Assembly: GCA_030848925.1 (NCBI GenBank)
Contig: JANFFA010000001.1
Location: 1,116,001-1,180,000, forward strand
Direction: 5' to 3'
Source: Rhodalgimonas zhirmunskyi
Lineage (GTDB): Bacteria > Pseudomonadota > Alphaproteobacteria > Rhodobacterales > Rhodobacteraceae
Length of the DNA stretch: 64,000 bases
Part shown: piece by piece, positions 1-8,115 of the stretch
Numbering within the stretch: the stretch's first letter is position 1
Layout: each line of letters opens with the position of its first letter
The notes under the pieces: generated by a model
Told to the model about the DNA's origin: nothing
Database searches by the model: none
What the model saw: only the letters and a program-made list of their open reading frames with translations
Position numbers and translations under genes: made by a program

Positions 1-66
1 GGCGGTCATGGGATGGGTGTTGGCGGTGCCGCGCACCCCGTCGGTGCCGAAGAGTTTGCGAGACAT
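1..66 (-). CDS. glmM: Phosphoglucosamine mutase, N-terminal fragment
   Basis: Only the first 22 codons lie in the window; the gene runs off the left edge. The translation begins MSRKLFGTDGVRGTAN, the near-invariant start of GlmM, which converts glucosamine-6-phosphate to glucosamine-1-phosphate for UDP-GlcNAc and hence peptidoglycan and lipopolysaccharide synthesis. It follows folB and folP on the same strand with a 28-bp gap, a gene order common in alphaproteobacteria, so co-transcription is likely. The catalytic serine region is outside the window. The identification rests on the N-terminal signature alone. Confidence 0.9.
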   Translation of the reverse strand, partial: MSRKLFGTDGVRGTANTHPMTA

Positions 67-94
67 ATTTCCCCCCGATGCGATCTCTGGGCCT

Positions 95-1105
95 TTATGT
101 AGCGCCCTTTTGCACCGCCTGCCAGAGCGCGATGGCCTGACGGGTTTCGCTGACGTCATGGACGCGCACGATTTGCACCCCTTGGGCAGTGGCGGCGAGG
201 GCCACGGCGATGGAGCCGGGGGCGCGTTCCTGCGGATCGGGGGCCTCACCGATGCGGCCGATGAAGCCCTTGCGCGAGGCGCCCAGAAGGATCGGGCAGC
301 CGAGGCCGTGGAAGATCGAGATGTTCTGTAGCAGTGTCAGGTTGTGCGCCTGTGTCTTGCCGAAACCGATGCCCGGGTCGACGATGATGGCCTTGCGCGG
401 GAGGCCCTGTTGTTCGAGCGTGGCGACCTGCCCGGCGAGGAAATCATAGACGTCGAGCAGCACGTTATCATAGTGCGGGTCGTCCTGCATCGTGGCCGGG
501 TCGCCCTGCGCATGCATCACGCAGACCGGCAGGCCCTGCGCGGCGCAAAAGGGGGCGAGCGCGGGATCGTGGGTGAAGCCCGACACGTCATTGACGAGGC
601 TGGCACCGGCGGCATGGGCGGCGCGGGCGACCGCCGCTTTCCTTGTGTCGATGGAGATCGGCAGGTGCAGGCCCGCGTCGCGCATGGCGGCGATGATCGG
701 GGCGGTGCGCAGGGTTTCGGTCTGCGGATCCACCGTTTCGGCACCGGGACGGGTGCTTTCGCCGCCGATGTCGATCAGGTCGGCGTGCAGCGCCATCGCT
801 TCGGCGGCGGCGAGGGCGGCGTCGGGATCACGGTGCAGGCCGCCGTCGGAAAAACTGTCGGGCGTGGTGTTGAGGATGCCCATGATGCGCGGACGGTCGA
901 ACGCAAGGCCCGCGATGGCGGCGCGCGGTGCCGAGAGCGCGGCGCGCTTGTCCTTGGGGATGGCGGCTGCGACGACGATGGCGGAGCCGTCGCGCGTGAT
1001 CTCTTCGGCATGGGTGAACCAGCCGGGGCCGCCAGCAAGCGGAACAGCGCCTTCGGGCGGCTTCGGGCCGAATTGGACGAGCGGGCGGTAATACGGGCTG
1101 AACAT
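95..1105 (-). CDS. folP: Dihydropteroate synthase
   Basis: Condenses p-aminobenzoate with 6-hydroxymethyl-dihydropterin diphosphate in folate synthesis; cytosolic. The TIM-barrel signatures are clear: IMGILNTTPDSFSDGG (pterin site, first strand), IDIGGESTRPGAE and ISIDTRKAAVARAA, then DPGIGFGKT and GASRKGFIG near the C-terminus. Length is 336 residues, slightly longer than many DHPS because of an N-terminal segment of about 70 residues before the barrel. I chose the ATG at 1105 (MFSPYYRPL); a TTG at 1141, 5 bp after the folB stop, would add 12 residues and cannot be excluded. It lies between folB and glmM and is probably expressed with them. Confidence 0.93.
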   Translation of the reverse strand: MFSPYYRPLVQFGPKPPEGAVPLAGGPGWFTHAEEITRDGSAIVVAAAIPKDKRAALSAPRAAIAGLAFDRPRIMGILNTTPDSFSDGGLHRDPDAALAAAEAMALHADLIDIGGESTRPGAETVDPQTETLRTAPIIAAMRDAGLHLPISIDTRKAAVARAAHAAGASLVNDVSGFTHDPALAPFCAAQGLPVCVMHAQGDPATMQDDPHYDNVLLDVYDFLAGQVATLEQQGLPRKAIIVDPGIGFGKTQAHNLTLLQNISIFHGLGCPILLGASRKGFIGRIGEAPDPQERAPGSIAVALAATAQGVQIVRVHDVSETRQAIALWQAVQKGAT

Positions 1106-1145
1106 GCGGTATCTGGTGCGCCAATCGCGCCCGATTGGCAAGGGT

Positions 1146-2093
1146 TCAGAGTTTAGGATTGTCGAGGTTAACGTGCCGGTAAGGCATGTCCGGCTCGGAC
1201 GCGAGCGGCTTCGCCCCTATAGTGATGACCTCGCCTGCGTGCATCGCGCGAGCGAACCATTGCGCCAGTGCGCGTGCATCCGCGCCCTTGACCGAGGGTT
1301 TCTCGACGGCATCGAGCACGATTTTGGAGGGCGCCCAGACGCTGATCTGGCCCTTGCCATCGGTGCGGTGCTTCATCGCCCAGTCGAATTCGGTGCGGGT
1401 TTCGACAACAACGCAGCGGGCGTCGCGCGCGGCCAGCACCCAGGCGTTTTGTTCGATGGCCAGAAGGTCGATCCGGCGCTGGGTCATGGCGTGCCCGGTT
1501 TGCGGCGCGGGCAGATCGGCGGGGCCGACACAAAGCAGCGCCGGGCGCGGGCCGGTTTCAAGCTGATCGAGCCAGCCTGCGAGATTGGGCGAGGCGATGG
1601 CGGCGTTGCAGAGATAGACCACCACCGGATGCGGCACGTCCTCGGGGTGGGGCGGCGTGCTGAAATGCACCGGATCGGCCCGACCGCGCACGATTTCGAC
1701 CCCAAGCGCACCGGGGCCGCGATCGAGCTTTTCGATGCGCACAAAAACGCGTTCGGCCTGCGGCTCGATCAGGATGCGTTCGGCGATGCGTTCGGCCAGC
1801 GTTTCGAGCAGGTTGAGCCGTTCAGCGGCAAGCTCGGCGGCGATTGCCTCGGTCACCTTGTCGTAGGACAGGATGCGGTCGACATCATCGTCGATCCGCG
1901 CACCTGCGGGGCGCACCTCGACCACGATGTTGAAGACGATGCGTTGGGTCGTGCCGCGTTCCTGCTGGAAGGCGCCGATTTCGACCTCGACGATATGATC
2001 ACGCAGGCTGATCCGGTCCAACGGGCCGGTGGCCGCGCTCGCGCGCGAGCGGGCGTCGGGGTGGTCGAAGGCGAGGGAGATTTCTTCTTTCAT
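1146..2093 (-). CDS. folB: Dihydroneopterin aldolase with a C-terminal extension of unknown function
   Basis: Residues about 20-135 match FolB (dihydroneopterin aldolase, which gives 6-hydroxymethyl-dihydropterin and glycolaldehyde): DRISLRDHIVEVEIGAF at the start, a LSYDKVTEAI segment and LLETLAERIAERIL, the usual order. FolB is normally about 120 residues, but this protein has 315. Roughly 180 further residues follow, with alternating strand/helix character, and I do not recognise a pyrophosphokinase (FolK) signature in them. The extension includes the segments VVVYLCNAAIASPNLAGWL and GQISVWAPSKIVLDAVEKP. It lies directly upstream of folP, so folate synthesis is the context. The FolB part is confident; the role of the second domain is unknown. 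Confidence 0.85.
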   Translation of the reverse strand: MKEEISLAFDHPDARSRASAATGPLDRISLRDHIVEVEIGAFQQERGTTQRIVFNIVVEVRPAGARIDDDVDRILSYDKVTEAIAAELAAERLNLLETLAERIAERILIEPQAERVFVRIEKLDRGPGALGVEIVRGRADPVHFSTPPHPEDVPHPVVVYLCNAAIASPNLAGWLDQLETGPRPALLCVGPADLPAPQTGHAMTQRRIDLLAIEQNAWVLAARDARCVVVETRTEFDWAMKHRTDGKGQISVWAPSKIVLDAVEKPSVKGADARALAQWFARAMHAGEVITIGAKPLASEPDMPYRHVNLDNPKL

Positions 2094-2209
2094 GATGCGG
2101 CGACCATAAGCGGCCCGACGCGGACCGAACAGGGGGGATGCGGCGCAATCATGGAGTTTTGCGACAGCTTACGGCAGCGCGCCCCTGAAGGCAGGGCCAG
2201 AGACGCGCG

Positions 2210-2863
2210 TCAGTTCTGCGACACGAGGCGCGGGCGCGAATAGAAGTAATGAACCCCGATCGAGGCTGTGCGCTGGAATTTGCGCGACCACGAGGGTTTG
2301 ACCGCGTGGGTGTGATAGTAGGTCGCCCCTTTGGTCAGGCTGCGCGGCGCGCCCTTGAGCATCAGCTTGGCGATCTTGCCCACGCGGGCGAAGGCGCCCG
2401 GCTCGTTGATATGTTCGGCATGACCATCGCAAGTATAGGTGAACTGGCAGGCGAACTTGCGGCCGGTTCCCTGATTGATGACACCGCAGACGGTGTTGGG
2501 GAACAGCGGGCTGTCGACCCGGTTCATGATCACCTCGGCAACGGCGAACTGACCACGGATGCTTTCACCGCGGGCCTCGAAATAGAGCGCCTCGGCAAGG
2601 CAGCGCCACTGCTCATCGCCCGAGGCCTTGGGCATGGAGGCGAGGAATTCAGGACTATAGGATAGACCACCCGCGCCCTTGGGACGGCTTAGAAGCGCGC
2701 CCAGACGCGAGGCCGGGATCGTGCCGAGCGCGCGCTTTTCCTTGCCGACGAGTTGCTTGACGGAGGTGTCGGCCTGCACCGGGACGACCATTGCGAGGGC
2801 GACGCCCACGCTCAGCCCAAAGGCGGAAAGCACGCGAAAAATGCGGTCTTGAATCGGTCTCAT
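2210..2863 (-). CDS. SleB-type cell wall hydrolase, exported
   Basis: The N-terminus has a basic start and a hydrophobic stretch (residues about 8-30, ending near VVPVQA) consistent with a signal peptide. From about residue 80 the Hydrolase_2 (SleB/CwlJ) domain is recognisable: CLAEALYFEARGES, with the catalytic Glu, FAVAEVIMNRVDSPLFPNTVC, CQFTYTCDG, and GATYYHTHAVKPSW. Family members cleave peptidoglycan glycan strands; in non-spore-formers such as this they act in wall turnover. An ATG at 2863 is used; a GTG immediately before it at 2866 is an alternative. A 19-bp palindrome lies 23 bp upstream. The gene is transcribed alone as far as I can see. Confidence 0.88.
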   Translation of the reverse strand: MRPIQDRIFRVLSAFGLSVGVALAMVVPVQADTSVKQLVGKEKRALGTIPASRLGALLSRPKGAGGLSYSPEFLASMPKASGDEQWRCLAEALYFEARGESIRGQFAVAEVIMNRVDSPLFPNTVCGVINQGTGRKFACQFTYTCDGHAEHINEPGAFARVGKIAKLMLKGAPRSLTKGATYYHTHAVKPSWSRKFQRTASIGVHYFYSRPRLVSQN

Positions 2864-2886
2864 CACAAAGCCTCAACTTGCTTCCG

Positions 2887-2905
2887 GTTCACGCACTGCG
2901 TGAAC
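2887..2905. promoter_or_regulatory. 19-bp palindrome upstream of the SleB-type hydrolase
   Basis: Sequence GTTCACGCACTGCGTGAAC: two perfect 9-bp arms around a single central base. It starts 23 bp upstream of the hydrolase start codon and sits beside an A/T-rich stretch (2911-2950) that could hold the promoter. The position suits an operator for a dimeric regulator, but I do not recognise the site, and a hairpin in the 5' leader is the alternative reading. Confidence 0.4.
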
Positions 2906-3047
2906 ACGGCCCAATAAATCTCGGGTTTACTTAAATTATTCTCGGTTTTAGGTCCAGCGAGGCGAATCCGCGCAGGAGCGGCGCGTGGCCGAAAAGCCGA
3001 TCACTCTATGGAAAATCGCAGCATCTAGGCGGGCTTGGCAGGGCGCG

Positions 3048-5585
3048 CTACCCGATCTTGTCAAGCACGGCGTGCTGTGCGGCGGCGAGTTTTGCCACCG
3101 GAACACGGTAGGGCGAGCAGGAGACATAGTTGAATCCGGCCTTGCGACAGAAGCCGATTGATTCGGGGCTGCCGCCATGTTCGCCACAGATCGACAGGAT
3201 CAGATCGGGCCGCGCGGCGCGCCCGCGTTCGGCGCCGATCTGAAGCAATTCGCCGACGCCATCGGTATCGAGGGTATGAAACGGATCCTCGGGAAACACG
3301 CCGCGCTGCACATAGGCCGACATGAAGCGCCCGGCATCGTCGCGCGACAGGCCATAGGTCATCTGCGTTAGGTCGTTGGTGCCGAAGCTGAGGAAGGCCG
3401 CGTGCGGTGCGATTTCGCCGGCGCGCAGGCAGGCGCGCGGCGTTTCGACCATCACGCCCAGACGATAGGTGAACTCGGCACCGGTCTCGTTATAGACCGC
3501 CGCCGCGACGCTATCGACGCGGTTTTTCACGATCTCGACCTCGCGCTTGGCCGACACGAGCGGGATCATGATTTCGGGCACGACCGGATCGCCATCGCGG
3601 CTGGCCTCGATCGTGGCCTCGAAGATGGCGCGGGCCTGCATGTCGTAGATTTCCGGCACGGTGACGCCAAGGCGCACGCCGCGCATGCCCAGCATGGGGT
3701 TATATTCCTGAAGCGCTTCGACCCGGTGGGTCACGTCCGACAGCGGCAGGTCGAGCGCCTCGGCCAGTTCGCGGTGCCCGGCGCGGTCATGCGGCAGGAA
3801 TTCGTGCAGCGGCGGGTCGAGCAGGCGGATGCAGACCGGCTTGCCTTCCATGATGCGGAACAGCTCGGTGAAATCGGCGCGCTGCATCGGCAGAAGGCGG
3901 TCAAGCGCGGCGCGGCGATCCTCGGGGCGGTCGGCAAAGATCATCTCACGCATGACGATTAGGCGATCATCCTCGAAGAACATATGCTCGGTCCGGCACA
4001 GGCCGATGCCGTTGGCGCCGAAGCTGCGCGCGGTGGCGGCATCGGCGGGGGTGTCGGCATTGGCGCGAATATTGATGTCGCGGAATTCGTCGGCCCAGTT
4101 CATCAAGGTCTGAAAGGCATCGTCCTGCGCCGCTTCGATCAGCGCGGGCTGACCGGCGAGCACCTCGCCATGGGTGCCGTCGATGGTGATCATGTCGCCT
4201 TGGCGGAAGGTGCGGCCATCCGGGGCGGTGAGGGTTTTCTTGCGCAGTTGGAAGCGCATCTCGGAGGCGCCCACGACACAGGGCAGGCCAAGACCGCGAC
4301 CGATCACGGCGGCGTGCGAGGTCATCCCGCCCCGTTCGGTCAGGACGGCGACGGCGGCATGCATGCCGCGGATGTCCTCGGGCGAGGTTTCACGGCGCAC
4401 GAGAATGCACGCCTCGCCGCGCGCGGCGCTGGCCTGTGCCTCGGCGGCGGAAAAGACGATCGCGCCATGCGCGGCACCCGGGCTGGCGGCGACACCGCGC
4501 GCCAGCACGTCGCGCTCGGCGGTGGGATCGACCTGCCGGTGCAGCAGTTCGTTGAGCGCGCGCGGATCAATCCTGAGCAGCGCCTCTTCGCGCGGGATGA
4601 TCCCGTCATCGGCCAAGCGGACCGCGATCCGCACGGCAGCGCGCGCCGTGCGCGGCACACGCACGCCATCGAGCAGCCAGACCTTGCCGTTCTCGATGGT
4701 GAACTCGGCCTGCATCTCTTCGCGCAGGCGGGTGCGCATCAGCGCGGTATGTGCCTTGAGATCGGCGAAAGCCTCGGGCGCGGCCTCTTCCAGAGAGGGG
4801 CCACGCTCGTCACGTTCAAGGAAAAGCGCCGCTTCGCCGGTCAGGGCATCGCGGCCCTGCGATTGCGAGAGATAGCGCCCGGTGATCTGTTCCAGCCCGG
4901 TTTGCGGGTCGACCAGTTGAATTACGCCAGAGCCGCATTCCCCCTGCCCCAGCCCGATTGCCATGTGCTGCACGACAAGGCCCAGCCCGGCATCGGCAGG
5001 CGCGCCCTTGGCCTGTCGCAATAGCCGCGCCGTCGTCCCTTCCCAGGCCCGCGCCATCGAGCGCAGCACGGCGCCCAGTTGCACGCCCCGGTCCTGCGGG
5101 AAAGGCTCTTCGGCTTCTTCCTCGTAGGCATGCAGTGCCTCGGAGAGCCCCAATTGGCCGGCCATTTCAATGTCATCGAACATGTCGGGATCAAGCTTGG
5201 CCACATGAACGGCATAGGCCTGCACAAACCGCATATAGAGCGTCGCAGCCGCATCTTGCCCCAACGCATCCGCCAGATCGACATATGTCGCATCGTTCAT
5301 GCCGATATTGAGCACCGCGCCCGGCCCGCCCCAATCGGGATCTTCCGAGGACGGGCGCACACAGACAAGCGCATCTTCGTCAAAGGGCGCAAGAAGTGCC
5401 TGCATGTCCGGCAGATCCCCCGCCGCGATACGATGGACCGCGTCGAATGACAAGGCCACGGTGGTCGGCACCGGCAGATCGAGCCGCACCAAGCGCTGCA
5501 AACACTTCGCGCGCCCGCCATGCGTATTGGCATGCATCGGCGCGGAGGGCGTGATCAGGGTGATATCGGGGTTATCTTGCTGCAC
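3048..5585 (-). CDS. ppdK: Pyruvate phosphate dikinase homologue with altered ATP-grasp site
   Basis: PPDK interconverts ATP + Pi + pyruvate and AMP + PPi + phosphoenolpyruvate through a phosphohistidine swivelling domain. The central domain has GGMTSHAAVIGRGLGLPCVV (phosphorylated His at about residue 424). The C-terminal PEP domain has GANGIGLCRTEHMFF, GVMVETPRACL, FLSFGTNDLTQMTYGLSRDD and ICGEHGGSPESIGF with the catalytic Cys. Length is 845 residues against about 880 for typical PPDK; the N-terminal domain is shorter. It is also divergent: the usual LQTRxGKRTA nucleotide-site segment reads LLDGVRVPRTA at about residues 304-314, and the usual VRSGAxxSMPGMMDT segment reads VRPSSEDPDWGGPGA. 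The family call is firm, but classical ATP-dependent activity is uncertain. It stands alone between SleB and a repeat-bearing gap. Confidence 0.85.
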   Translation of the reverse strand: MQQDNPDITLITPSAPMHANTHGGRAKCLQRLVRLDLPVPTTVALSFDAVHRIAAGDLPDMQALLAPFDEDALVCVRPSSEDPDWGGPGAVLNIGMNDATYVDLADALGQDAAATLYMRFVQAYAVHVAKLDPDMFDDIEMAGQLGLSEALHAYEEEAEEPFPQDRGVQLGAVLRSMARAWEGTTARLLRQAKGAPADAGLGLVVQHMAIGLGQGECGSGVIQLVDPQTGLEQITGRYLSQSQGRDALTGEAALFLERDERGPSLEEAAPEAFADLKAHTALMRTRLREEMQAEFTIENGKVWLLDGVRVPRTARAAVRIAVRLADDGIIPREEALLRIDPRALNELLHRQVDPTAERDVLARGVAASPGAAHGAIVFSAAEAQASAARGEACILVRRETSPEDIRGMHAAVAVLTERGGMTSHAAVIGRGLGLPCVVGASEMRFQLRKKTLTAPDGRTFRQGDMITIDGTHGEVLAGQPALIEAAQDDAFQTLMNWADEFRDINIRANADTPADAATARSFGANGIGLCRTEHMFFEDDRLIVMREMIFADRPEDRRAALDRLLPMQRADFTELFRIMEGKPVCIRLLDPPLHEFLPHDRAGHRELAEALDLPLSDVTHRVEALQEYNPMLGMRGVRLGVTVPEIYDMQARAIFEATIEASRDGDPVVPEIMIPLVSAKREVEIVKNRVDSVAAAVYNETGAEFTYRLGVMVETPRACLRAGEIAPHAAFLSFGTNDLTQMTYGLSRDDAGRFMSAYVQRGVFPEDPFHTLDTDGVGELLQIGAERGRAARPDLILSICGEHGGSPESIGFCRKAGFNYVSCSPYRVPVAKLAAAQHAVLDKIG

Positions 5586-5672
5586 TGCGGCGCATCTCCT
5601 TCGCGCGCCACAATAGGCCGCGCGTGCGTTCTGGCAAGGGGGAAGCGTAACAGCTTCATGTCAGGGCGTTGC

Positions 5673-5730
5673 GATAATTGGGGGCCAGCCCCCAAACCCC
5701 CGGGATATTTATAGCCAGATGAAGCCGGGG
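5673..5730 (+). repeat. REP-like intergenic element, copy A
   Basis: A GGGGGCCAGCCCCC hairpin (5679-5694) is followed by AACCCCCGGGATATTT and then GCCAGATGAAG. The same order of blocks (hairpin, CCCCCGGGATATTT, CAGATGAAG) recurs at 28840-28891, so it is a dispersed element. It lies between the ppdK start (5585) and the glyS stop (5862), in a 276-bp gap otherwise without a gene. Confidence 0.6.
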
Positions 5731-5767
5731 ATCCGCTCATGCGACTTGCCCTGTCTTCACTTGACCT

Positions 5768-5822
5768 GAAATATCCTGGGGGTGAATGGCGAAGCCAGAG
5801 GGGGCAACGCCCCCTACCCCCA
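5768..5822 (-). repeat. REP-like intergenic element, copy B (inverted relative to A)
   Basis: Reads AAATATCCTGGGGG then a hairpin AGGGGGCAACGCCCCCT (5799-5815). This is the element A block order in reverse complement with sequence drift. Copies A and B therefore face each other about 40 bp apart in the gap upstream of ppdK and downstream of glyS. It could act as a transcription barrier for glyS read-through. Confidence 0.5.
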
Positions 5823-5861
5823 AGAATAGTGGGTGCACAGCACGCATTTGGATCAGGCGGA

Positions 5862-8114
5862 TCAGCCTTGAAGCTTGGTCAGGTCGGCGATCTTGAGGCA
5901 GGTGGCACGAATCCGCGACAGCAGGTTCAGACGGTTGCGGCGCAGGACCTCGTTTTCGGCGTTGACCTGCACCGCCTCGAAGAACGCGTCGATCGGCGCG
6001 CGCAGCGAGGCCAGGGCTTCGAGAGCTTCGGTGGGGTTTTCCCCCTTGATCGCTGCTTCAATCCGCGGTGTGGCGGCGTCGAGGGCGGCGAAGAGGGTTT
6101 TCTCTTCCTCGGTCTCGGCGAATTTCACATCCGCGCCGAAGCTGTATTCGACGCCGTCCTTCTCTTCCGCCTGCGTCAGGATGTTGTTGGCGCGCTTGAA
6201 GCCTTGCAGCAGGTTGTCGCCATCCTCGGTTTTCAGGAACGCGCCCAGCGCTTCGGCCCGGCGCACCAGCATGGCGAGATCGTCGCCGCCGCCCAGTTCG
6301 AGGCAGGCGTCGATCACGTCGTGGCGCAGGCCCTGATCGCGCAGGTGCACCTTGAGCCGGTCGTGAAAGAAGGCCAACAGATCGGTGGAGATGTCCGGCA
6401 CCGCGTCGCCCACCGTGCGCAGTAGCGAGCCTTCGCCGGTTTCGGGCGCGCCGTCGCGATCCTTCAGCCGATCAAGCACGGCGTGGAAGGCCGCGCCGAA
6501 GACGCCGTGTTCCGAAATCTCTTCGATCACTTCTTCCAGCGTGTCGATTTCGCCGGTGGTGGCCTTTGCCCGGTTCAGGCCCAGCTTGTGCAGGGTGAGG
6601 TGCCGGTCGATGAAACTGTCGAGTTTCAACCGCATGTTGCCCGCAAGGATGATACGGATCACGCCCAGAGCGGCACGGCGCAGCGCGAACGGGTCCTTGG
6701 AGCCGGTCGGTTTTTCGTCGATTGCCCAGAAGCCGGTGAGCGTGTCGAGCTTGTCGGCCAGAGCCACGGCGCGGCTGACCGCGCCTTCGGGCACGTCATC
6801 GGACGGGCCGAGCGGGGCGTAGTGATCCTGTGCCGCCTGCGCCACTTCGACGGGGAAGCCAGCGGCCTCGGCATAGTAGCGGCCCATCAGGCCCTGCAAT
6901 TCGGGGAATTCGTAGACCATTTCCGAGCTGAGGTCGGCCTTGGCGACGCGAGCGGCCTGTTCGGCCATGTCCGGATCGGCGCCAGTGACCGGGGCCAGCG
7001 CGCGGGCAAGCCGGGCAATGCGCGCGATGCGCATGGCTTGGGTGCCAAGCTGGCGCTCGAAGGTGACGTTTTCGAGTTTTTCGAGCCACTCGCCCATGCC
7101 CGCGCGGGCCACGCGCAGGTCATTTTCCCAAAAGAATTTCGCATCCGACAGCCGGGCCGCCAGCACCTTCTGATTGCCCGCAAGAATGGTTGCGCCGTTA
7201 TCCTTGGTTTCGATATTGGCGACGGTGATGAAGCGTTCGATGCGCCCCGTCTTGGGGTTGCGCACCGAGAAGAATTTCTGGTGTTCCTTCATCGAGGTTT
7301 GCAGCACTTCGGGCGGCAAGGCGAGAAAATCCTCGCCGATCTCGCCCATCAGCACGACGGGCCATTCGACCAGCCCCGCGACCTCGGCCAGAAGGCCCTT
7401 GTCTTCGACCAGTTCCAGCCCGGCGGCGAAGGCGAGGTTCTGGGCGTCCTGCGCGATGTGATCGGCGCGCTCGGCAGGCGAAAGGATGACGTGATCGCGT
7501 TTGAGTTTCGCCTCGTAATCGTCAAAGCCATTCACGGCGAAGGGCGCGCCGCCCATGAAGCGGTGGCCCCGGGTGACGTTGCCTGCCTCGATCCCGTCGA
7601 TGTCGAGCGGCACGGTGGTGGTGCCCTGCTCATCGCTCAGGATGCAAAGGATGGAATGCAGCGGGCGCACCCAGCGCAGGCTGCCCGAGCCCCAGCGCAT
7701 GGATTTGGGCCACGGGAAATTGCGGATCGTGGTTTCGAGCGTTTCGGCCACGATTTCGGCCGCGGGGCGGCCTTTCTTTTCGATCACGGCGAAGAGGACG
7801 TTGCCCTTGGGGGTTTCGCGTTCTTCGAGGGCGTCGCGCGCCACGCCAGCGCCGCGCAGGAAGCCCTCGATCGCCTTTTCGGGCGCGTCGGCGCGCGGGC
7901 CTTTGCGCTCTTCTCGGGTGTCGGGGCTTTGTGCGAGCAGGTCATGCACCGCGAGGGTCAAACGGCGCGGGGTCGAGAACGCCTCGGCACCGGCATAGGT
8001 GAGGCCGGCCTCGACCAGCGCGTCGGTCATGCGCTTTTTCAGGTCCTCCGCGGCGCGGGTCTGCATCCGGGCGGGAATTTCCTCGGAGAGGAGTTCGATC
8101 AGCAGGTCGGGCAT
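5862..8114 (-). CDS. glyS: Glycyl-tRNA synthetase beta subunit
   Basis: Beta subunit of the alpha2beta2 bacterial glycyl-tRNA synthetase, needed for tRNA binding and charging. It begins MPDLLIELLSEEIPARMQ, the characteristic GlyS start, with TPRRLTLAV soon after; PEVLQTSMKEHQKFF and DLSSEMVYEFPELQG, both strongly conserved in the family, lie in the middle. Length is 750 residues, slightly longer than the E. coli subunit. The ATG at 8114 is used; the frame stays open upstream to 8423 but that overlaps the preceding gene. The preceding gene stops 1 bp before this start (TGA-C-ATG), so translation is probably coupled. Confidence 0.96.
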   Translation of the reverse strand: MPDLLIELLSEEIPARMQTRAAEDLKKRMTDALVEAGLTYAGAEAFSTPRRLTLAVHDLLAQSPDTREERKGPRADAPEKAIEGFLRGAGVARDALEERETPKGNVLFAVIEKKGRPAAEIVAETLETTIRNFPWPKSMRWGSGSLRWVRPLHSILCILSDEQGTTTVPLDIDGIEAGNVTRGHRFMGGAPFAVNGFDDYEAKLKRDHVILSPAERADHIAQDAQNLAFAAGLELVEDKGLLAEVAGLVEWPVVLMGEIGEDFLALPPEVLQTSMKEHQKFFSVRNPKTGRIERFITVANIETKDNGATILAGNQKVLAARLSDAKFFWENDLRVARAGMGEWLEKLENVTFERQLGTQAMRIARIARLARALAPVTGADPDMAEQAARVAKADLSSEMVYEFPELQGLMGRYYAEAAGFPVEVAQAAQDHYAPLGPSDDVPEGAVSRAVALADKLDTLTGFWAIDEKPTGSKDPFALRRAALGVIRIILAGNMRLKLDSFIDRHLTLHKLGLNRAKATTGEIDTLEEVIEEISEHGVFGAAFHAVLDRLKDRDGAPETGEGSLLRTVGDAVPDISTDLLAFFHDRLKVHLRDQGLRHDVIDACLELGGGDDLAMLVRRAEALGAFLKTEDGDNLLQGFKRANNILTQAEEKDGVEYSFGADVKFAETEEEKTLFAALDAATPRIEAAIKGENPTEALEALASLRAPIDAFFEAVQVNAENEVLRRNRLNLLSRIRATCLKIADLTKLQG

Positions 8115-8115
8115 G

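Noticed and set aside
1104-2243. Long plus-strand frames opposite folB and folP
   Set aside because: No family motif and unlikely residue composition; FolB and FolP are clear on the minus strand.
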